64,000 bases of DNA from Alnus glutinosa (Eukaryota > Streptophyta > Magnoliopsida > Fagales > Betulaceae): the NCBI RefSeq assembly GCF_958979055.1, contig NC_084888.1, forward strand, positions 34,963,804-35,027,803, written 5' to 3'. Below the pieces are notes generated by a model. The model saw only the letters and a list, made by a program, of their open reading frames with translations. It ran no database searches and was not told where the DNA came from. The translations under genes and the position numbers were made by a program. Position 1 is the stretch's first letter. Every line of letters begins with the position of its first letter. Positions 57,690-64,000 of the stretch are shown in pieces.

Positions 57690-57800
57690 TGGCATCTTGC
57701 CTCAGCCTCTGATCACTCCCTGAGTAATTAATTTCCTTGCCATGGCAATTTAGGCACTTTGACGAGACCACCTCTTTGAGGAGGAGGAGTTCCACCTCGA
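57690..57800 (-). pseudogene. DC1 gene relic
   Basis: The minus strand encodes LLKEVVSSKCLNCHGKEINY, a fragment of the third DC1 finger, then loses similarity. Paralogous to the relic at 44690-44810. Confidence 0.6.
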
Positions 57801-57858
57801 TCTATGCGTAAAGCTTAATTAGTTGGATTAGGTCATAAAAAAACTATCTTATTAACTT

Positions 57859-58953
57859 CTTCTTTTTATTTATTTTTTTAACAAAATAATCGGAGCTACC
57901 ATACATTAATCTGAAGAGGCCCAAAGGCAAATACAGTGAATAGAAGCACATCGACACCCTACACACTAAGCTAGAAAAATCATACTTGAGTATTGCCTAC
58001 AAATAAATAAATATTACAAGGACAAATCGATGTTTGAGCCACTCTTTAACAATAAAGCATCCCTAACAAATAAAATATGGCTGATCTAGTTAACAAGCCA
58101 TAAAAAATCCAGTAAAATCTGCAAATTTAACATAAAAACTTTCAAAGTCTACTCTAAAAAAACAAAGAAAAAAAAAACAACTACAGAAAACACCCAACAC
58201 AAACCAATGTCAAAAGAGGAACTGGGCGTGCCTTGTAGGAACCGGCGGGAAAACATAGATTTGGCCTCAAAAGTAGATGTAAAAGAAGAAAGCTCAATCA
58301 AATTTTCGCTGGCGACACAGACGGAGATGCCGTTTTTCTACGAAATATCTTTTGTTAGCCTTCCTGCCTGAACAAACAAAAAACAAGAAAAAACACAAAG
58401 CTCCATAACCTTAGAATGACTATGAAACCTAAAGCTCCATAGCCCTAAAAAGACAAGGAGAATAAAAGCTCCATAGCCCTAAAAAGACTATGAGAACAAA
58501 AGCTAAACTAGATCTAAGCCATGAAGAAAATAACAAAAAACCCCATAACCCTATAAGGACTAGGAGGGAAGCATCATTGGGGGGAGGTGCCTCTCTCCTC
58601 TTCAAACACCTCTCTTCTTTATTCTTTTTCTCTATAGGGAGGCTCTCCTCCAAACTCTCGGCCTTGTTTGATGGAATACAAAACAATACAACACTGTTCA
58701 TGCGTTTTTTTTTTTTTTTTTTTTCATTTTTTTATATTTTTCACCACCAATCAACATCAAAACATTCCCACTTTTTTTACTTTTTATATCATATCAATAA
58801 TTTTTTATTTACTACAATCCAAAACTTTTTCACTTTTCTATACATTTTTTTAAATTTTTATATCTCATCATCACATTTTACTAATTCCAAAATTAACAAC
58901 CCACTATTCTGTTATGTTCTGTTCTGTACAGGTCTTTGCCAAACAAGCCCCTC
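57859..58953 (-). mobile_element. A-tailed non-LTR-type insertion with 13-bp target duplication
   Basis: The 1095-bp segment is absent from the paralogous site near 44850. It is bounded by the direct repeat ATCTTATTAACTT at 57846-57858 and 58954-58966. On the minus strand it ends in an A-rich tail (TTAAAAAAATAAATAAAAAG at the low-coordinate end), as expected of a LINE or similar retroelement. It contains short tandem pieces (AGCTCCATAGCCCTAAAAAG, about 58430-58500) and, at its 5' end, a family-X MITE (about 58658-58950). I recognise no reverse transcriptase, so it is 5'-truncated or non-autonomous. Confidence 0.7.
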
Positions 58954-59237
58954 ATCTTATTAACTTATTAATCGACCTATCATTTCGGAAGAAACTTATT
59001 AATCGACCTATCATTTCAGAAGTTTCTTCCATTATACAAAATTAAGAAGAAGAAAATGACATGAGTTTCAATATGTTATTTATTTTTTTAAAATCAAAAT
59101 ACAAGATTTAAACTACGTAATTGATAAAGGTATACTAAAACTTCTTAATTTGGATAAGTAACTTTTTATATATTTGACTTTATCAATCAAAATACCTATT
59201 AAAAGATCAAGTGAAAAAGCCACTCTAGATACTCCCA

Positions 59238-59267
59238 TGATCCCATCCCATCCCATCCCATCCCATC
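59238..59267. repeat. (CCCAT)n pentanucleotide repeat
   Basis: About five to six units of TCCCA just before the start of the second segmental duplicate. Confidence 0.85.
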
Positions 59268-59704
59268 TTAATCAAATAAGGTAAAAAAAAAAAACAAGCC
59301 ATGATGTCTTTTAACCATTAATATCAGGACTGATCGAGTCTTAACCATATTATAAGGTAAAGGAAGAAGACTATTTTTTTTTAAAAAAAAAAAAGAAAAA
59401 AAAAAAAAAAAAAAAAAAAAAGAAAGAAAGAAAGAAAAAGAACGAGACTTTGACTTATATATATATGACTCGGTCACCTGTGTTACGACTAATTAACTCA
59501 TGACGCTTCTCCCATTTTTCGGAGTTATCAAATTCCCAATCACTAATTAGTTTAAAAATAATTAGAAAACCTCCAAATTGCCAAGAGTTTTACAATAGTA
59601 ATCTTGAATTATCAAATCATGTTGCTTTAAATATCTGGGTCATTTTGCAACTCAACAATCATCTTGCTTCAAGATTCTGATTCCATAACTTCTCTGATAG
59701 TGAT

Positions 59705-61570
59705 GTGCATCATCACTCTTACATTCTCACATTAACGGTGAGCTCAAGGACTTTTTATATAGGAATAGAGGTCTTCGGCAAAGTGAGCCTTTGTTGCCTT
59801 ATCGTTTGTTTTAGTGATGGAGGCTTTTTCAGGGCTTATGGAGAGTATGACGAAGAGGACCCAGTTTTGTTTCCATTGGAGATGCCATAAGGTGAAAATA
59901 TTATATCATGATGATGTTCTTATCTTATACAAGGGTCATGAGTTATACTCTGTTTCTGTGGTCAAGGAGTGTTTGAATCAGTTTAGGGATATGTGAGCAT
60001 TTTCTGCTAACCATGATAAGATCTGTTTATTTACTTGTGGAGTTGCAATTGCAAAGGCTGTTAAGAATCAGTTGTTGGGTATTTTGTGGTTTCAAGAAGG
60101 TAAGCTCCTTATAAGGTATTTGGGAGTTTCCCTTAATTTCTTCTAGATTAAAGAAGGTTGAATGTGTGGTGTTAGCTAAGAGGTCTGCTTCTAAGGCTAA
60201 GAGGTGGGCAGGCAGAGCCCTCTCTTATACAGGGAGGCTTCAACAGATTAATTCAATTATTTTTGCCGTGCAAGTCATATAATAGTCTTCTCTTAATCTC
60301 TTTTTATTCTTCCTAAAAGTGTCATCATTCAAGTGGAACAAATTCTCAAGTCTTTCTCATGGAAGGGTGGTAAGTTTAATAGTCCAGGGGTTAAAGTGGC
60401 TTGGAATTATATTCCCCACCCCTTCCCTTTCCTTTTTTTCTTTTTTTTTTTTTTTTTTTTTTTTTTTTCACTTCTCCTAAAAAAAAACATTAACTTCAAA
60501 ACATTATAACTTTTTTTATTTTTTGTATTATATCAGCAGTTTTTTTATTACTATTTAAATAATAATAAATAAATAAAATCCCTCAAATATGAGGGGAAGG
60601 GGCTGCCAAACAAGGTCGGCATGGTAAGCTTGCGAAACAAGGCCAATGACATGGCATAGTTCCTAATTGTGCTTTTTCCATTAAACGGTTCTTGGAGAGA
60701 GCTTGCGAAGCTGCTACCTTAATATGTTATAGCGTAAGATAGTATGGCATGATAAGATTATTTATCACCACTCTTTTTTCTTTTTTCTTTATTTTACTTG
60801 CAATTAATTAGGAGATTATATACCCAAGACAGATTGGTTGCAATTAATTGGCTTACTTCAGGAAATGAAATGTATTTTCTGTGGGTTGGGTGAGGAGAAT
60901 ATCGACCATCTTTTTGTTTGCTGCAATTTCTCATAAAGTATTTTGTTTAATCTTTGGTATAGATGTAATATTCCTTAGGCTCATAGGAATTAGGAGAAGT
61001 TTATTCAATAGATGGCCTCACAATTTAGAGGCAAATATTTTCCCCCCATTGTTGTGAGAATTATGGTAGTTGCTATAGTTAATTCAATTATTTTTGCCGT
61101 GCAAAGTCATGTAATGGTCTTCTCTTTTTATTTTTCCTCAAAGTGTCATCATCCAATGGGAACAAATTCTCAAGCCTTTCTTATGGAAGGGTGGTAACCT
61201 TAACAGTCCAGGGGTTAAAGTGGCTTGAAATTCTATTCGTCTTCCCAAGTAAGAAGGTGCATGGGCTAGGTCTTAAAAACTTTGAGATGCATAATAAAGC
61301 GGCTATGTAGCATATGTCGAACCATGTATGGCTATGTTTCAATAATGCCATCCGGTTAAGTTGGTTAACTATAACATTCTAAGGAATAGGTGTTTATAAG
61401 ATGTGAAGATTCATGTGGATTGCTCTTTGTTTTGGAGAAAGATTTTGGACCTTAAAGGCGTTATTCGGGATAATGTGTCTTGGTTGTGGGTTCATAATTG
61501 TGCTTTCTCCATTAAGCAGGCATGGGAGAGCTTGCGAAAATGTTGCAGATATAACTCTAATTAATTGTAT
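59705..61570 (+). mobile_element. Fragments of an L1-type LINE, second copy
   Basis: Same order of reverse-transcriptase pieces as at 37940-40250: EAFSGLMESMTKRTQFCFHW, KVKILYHDDVLILYKGH, VVKECLNQF, the KYLGVSL/SYTGRLQ region, ILKSFSWKGG, and a zinc-binding segment with CIFCGLGEENIDHLFVCC near 60880-60930. This copy keeps the joint AATTCAATTATTTTTGCC uninterrupted. Numerous stops and frameshifts. Confidence 0.75.
60405..60620. mobile_element. A/T-rich MITE-like element, family X (short copy)
   Basis: Occupies the same position in the LINE as the element at 38950-39255 but lacks about a third of its interior. It ends AAATATGAGGGGAAGGGGC and TGCCAAACAAGG. Confidence 0.5.
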
Positions 61571-62123
61571 TTGACTTCATAAACAATACTTTGTTTATGT
61601 CTTTTACCATTGTGCTAATTCTATATCATTTCATAGACACGTTAAAAATCATATGATTTAACATAATAGCATTATGTATTTTGGCATATGCTGCTATGCA
61701 TACTGTTTCCATAGCATGATTTCTTTACATAATTGTAGTATTGTCTGATAATTAGGATATTTAATATGTTGCATATTGACTTTAGTTATAAGAGTAATGT
61801 CTTCTTAGTTTATCTAGTTAAAAAGATAAATATATATATATATATATGTCATCGGCATGAACTTCGTCTTTGATGCCATCAGGAATTGCAATAATCCTCG
61901 ACATGCGGGTTTTGTACGCACGTTAAGATTGACAGCAACTTCTAAGGGACAAGACAAAGGTCAACAACCGAAGAGTACCCAAGATATTGCCGAAGTACTT
62001 AATCAAGTTTGTCTATGCAAAGATGATCAGATTGGTGCATACAAATTATAACAGATATTCATACTTAATTCTCCATGGATTATAATATATCCTCTTACAT
62101 AAGAGAATATAATGATGGTCTGA

Positions 62124-63183
62124 TCAAAAGAGCCAGATTGAGGCTTCCAGCTGGCACATTTTTTTCTTCTCCAAATTAACTTGGCATATTCCGTCTGTAA
62201 AAAAATTCAGAACAAAAGTAACAATCGCAGATAGTGGATTCCCGAAAATTGCTTCAATAATGAGCTTTAGAACCACTTCTATGACTTCGGTACCAACCTG
62301 TAAGGCCTTTTGCCGTACTTCCAATCGTAAGGTACTAATTGTATTTGTTCCATCACTTTGTTGCTTCAACTTCTTGTCTACCAAGTCTTTCACACATCTC
62401 ACATGGTAACAGTATTTGCCATAAGTGGAGACATAGGCCCAACCCTCAATCTTTTTTGAGATTTTATTTCTTTGGCAAATTAGGCACTTCGATGCAGCCT
62501 TTTCCTTTAGCTCTAGATTCACCACCCCTTCATTACTTGCATTCAACCCCTGATTAGTTCTGTTACTTGGGAGCCTGAAACAACAAGGATGCAGGACAAG
62601 TTGTTTGCTCGGAAGAAAAAGCTCTAGGAATGCATTCTTCTTAGGCGGAGAGTAGTGGTACCTGAACCCTTGGACATCCTTCCCACATGCAACACAAGAT
62701 CCAACGTGTTCTGGAGATTGCTCATGAAATATGAAGCGGACATTCTCGGAGAATAATGAGTGCATGGTGGTACTGTTGGCCGAAGCTGAAGTCATGCGTT
62801 CCTCGTGAAGTTGATAGCGGCATTCGATCGGCTAGCTTTCGAATTCGAAACCCTAGTTCTTTACACCCATCACACTTATAAGGTGCTTTGCTATTCCTTA
62901 TGAATTGAAGCGGGTGTTCGTGGGTATCTTCTGAGACAGTTTACTTGCAATAGATCCTAAACAGTAAGCAAAGAAGACAAATAAATTCGGAGTTTGATCA
63001 TTATATATATATAATATGTTGGTCATCCATTTAATCCCAAAGATTTGGACAAAGTTATGTTTTCTTAATTATTCACACTTGTGATATTTTTATATATATT
63101 CCAACAAAAATAATTGCTAATGATATATATCCACCTTGAAAATATTTGAAACGCGCGTACCCAAAACAGGCCGAAATCGCCAT
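62124..63183 (-). pseudogene. DC1 pseudogene F
   Basis: Possible leader exon 63183-63161 (MAISACFG, with a 3-bp in-frame insertion against its paralogs) and main exon from 62956. The main exon begins IYCK and then a stop where paralogs have S. Finger 1 is broken after KCDGCKELGF: about 20 codons are lost or scrambled, including the SSYRCVEFE part. From 62795 downward the frame is open and well preserved (HVGSCVACGKDVQGFRYHYS, KCLICQRNKISKKIEGWAYV, KYCYHVRCVKDLV, EVVLKLIIEAIFGNP), but the usual stop after ICQVN is lost, adding about 16 residues. A Cys in finger 3 (STCG in paralogs) is Tyr here. Likely non-functional. Confidence 0.82.
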
Positions 63184-63188
63184 GTACG

Positions 63189-64000
63189 TGTAACAGTCAA
63201 CTTCACTGTCACTGATTTAAGAATGGTTTTAGATGAATTTGATGAAGGTTTTTGTAGTAATGGTGGAAGTAATGGATTAATAGACTGAAAATTACAGATA
63301 AGCGGCAAATTCGAGGATGCCCTCCCTCCAATACTGTTTTCACAGCAATAAGCAACAAGCAAGATAACCTACTGTTCCCTCTTATGGCCTTATATACTGG
63401 CCTTACAAGACAGTTAATAAAACGCTATAACTAATGCATAAAACGCAACGACTGAGAGTGGCTAAAAACGACAATCAGCACCCCATGGAACGCAGATGTC
63501 CAACGCACCGTTTTAGCCCCTCAGCAAGCCTTCCAGCTGGGCTACACTCAACTCTTATTTAATATCTAGCTGCCACGTGTACGTCAGTCAAACCACTCAC
63601 TTCCTTTAACTCAGAACTCAGTCGACTTCCCGAGACTTCAACTCCATCCTGTTCCTCATCTTTCTTCTCGTTCTCAAGCTTCCAGCTTTCACCTTTCTTC
63701 CATCTTCCAGCTTGAGCTCTTTATTCGTTACAATACCTCCCCCTATCAAAGCACCTTGCCCACAAGGTGCGGGTAGGCGTTTGCGAGAGTATGATACTCC
63801 TCCCACGTGGCATCGTCCGCTGTTTGTCCTTCCCAACGAACAAGAACTTCGATGAAGGGTCGATTATCCTTCGGTCGCGAACGACGGCCAAGGATCTCCA
63901 CCGGTTCAGGACGGAGCACCCCTTGAGCATCAACTGGCGGAAGTCTTGGTAGGGCCGAAGACGACGACCCCAACTTTGGTTTAAGCTGGGACACGTGGAA
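63189..64000 (-). mobile_element. Ty3/gypsy chromovirus LTR retrotransposon, 3' part (fossil)
   Basis: Minus-strand element running off the right edge. 63189-63732 is its 3' LTR (544 bp, TGTAAC...GTTACA), with a TATA box at about 63390-63399. A polypurine tract (AGGGGGAGGTAT) abuts it inside. The internal region ends in an integrase C-terminus with a chromodomain: VSQLKPKLG, EILGRRSRPKDNRP, VLVRWEGQTADDATWEE and ANAYPHLVGKVL, typical of chromoviruses. The bases next to the LTR (GTACG, 63184-63188) would be the 5-bp target duplication, but its partner is outside the window. Age cannot be judged from one LTR. Confidence 0.9.

Larger units (their letters stand above)
59301..63183. repeat. Segmental duplication, copy 2 (LINE fragments plus DC1 gene F)
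   Basis: Collinear with 37592-42980 but without the Tourist MITE and the hAT element. Small length differences are spread along it, mostly in poly-T tracts and (TA)n repeats. The right boundary is cut by the LTR retrotransposon at 63189. Confidence 0.85.

Noticed and set aside
58490-58963. 157-codon Phe/Ser-rich forward frame
   Set aside because: Crosses the border of a retroelement and a T-rich MITE; low complexity.
1-64000. CRISPR array, bacterial operon or plasmid origin
   Set aside because: No regularly spaced repeats with unique spacers; spliced genes and tandem nuclear tRNAs show a plant nuclear genome.

Overview
This is a stretch of plant nuclear DNA from a dicot, most likely a woody rosid; the species is not resolved. 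It is A/T-rich with long poly-A/T runs, has GT-AG introns, nuclear tRNA genes, plant-specific gene families (SR protein SCL30, the MIP1 leucine-zipper/DUF547 family, DC1 zinc-finger proteins) and many small plant transposons. The window has two very different halves.

The left half (about 3.4-31 kb) is an ordinary gene neighbourhood. It holds, in order: an SCL30-type SR splicing factor (+, seven coding exons); a small one-domain C2 protein (+, five exons); three identical tandem tRNA-Lys(UUU) genes (+); a leucine-zipper/DUF547 protein (+, nine exons); and the beta subunit of the AP-3 adaptor complex (-, eleven exons over 9.6 kb). All four protein gene models join in frame at consensus splice sites. 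From memory, SCL30, a C2 protein and AP3-beta are also neighbours on Arabidopsis chromosome 3, which suggests an old conserved block. The spaces between genes carry small elements: Tourist/Harbinger-like MITEs with 3-bp target duplications, a Mutator-type MITE with a 9-bp duplication, a tRNA-headed SINE with a 13-bp duplication, and a solo LTR with a 5-bp duplication.

The right half (about 32-63 kb) is a repeat-rich birth-and-death cluster of Cys/His-rich DC1 genes, all on the minus strand. Two copies look intact (35.5-36.6 kb and 45.9-46.6 kb), four are pseudogenes (33, 41-43, 55-56 and 62-63 kb), and short DC1 relics lie at 44.7 and 57.7 kb. The copies sit in repeated flanking DNA. A unit of LINE reverse-transcriptase fragments plus a DC1 gene occurs twice (37.6-43.0 kb and 59.3-63.2 kb). 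Later insertions sit in it: a 1-kb hAT element splits one DC1 gene, a Tourist MITE has an empty paralogous site, a 1.1-kb A-tailed retroelement sits in another copy, and a Ty3/gypsy chromovirus lies just upstream of the last DC1 gene and runs off the right edge.

Nothing here is clearly a new biological system. The most interesting points are the DC1 cluster with two interchangeable 20-nt first coding exons, the dated series of transposon insertions that paralogous empty sites make readable, two unrelated 1-kb hAT elements with the same internal plan, and an orphan promoter/leader region at 48.2-49.2 kb.
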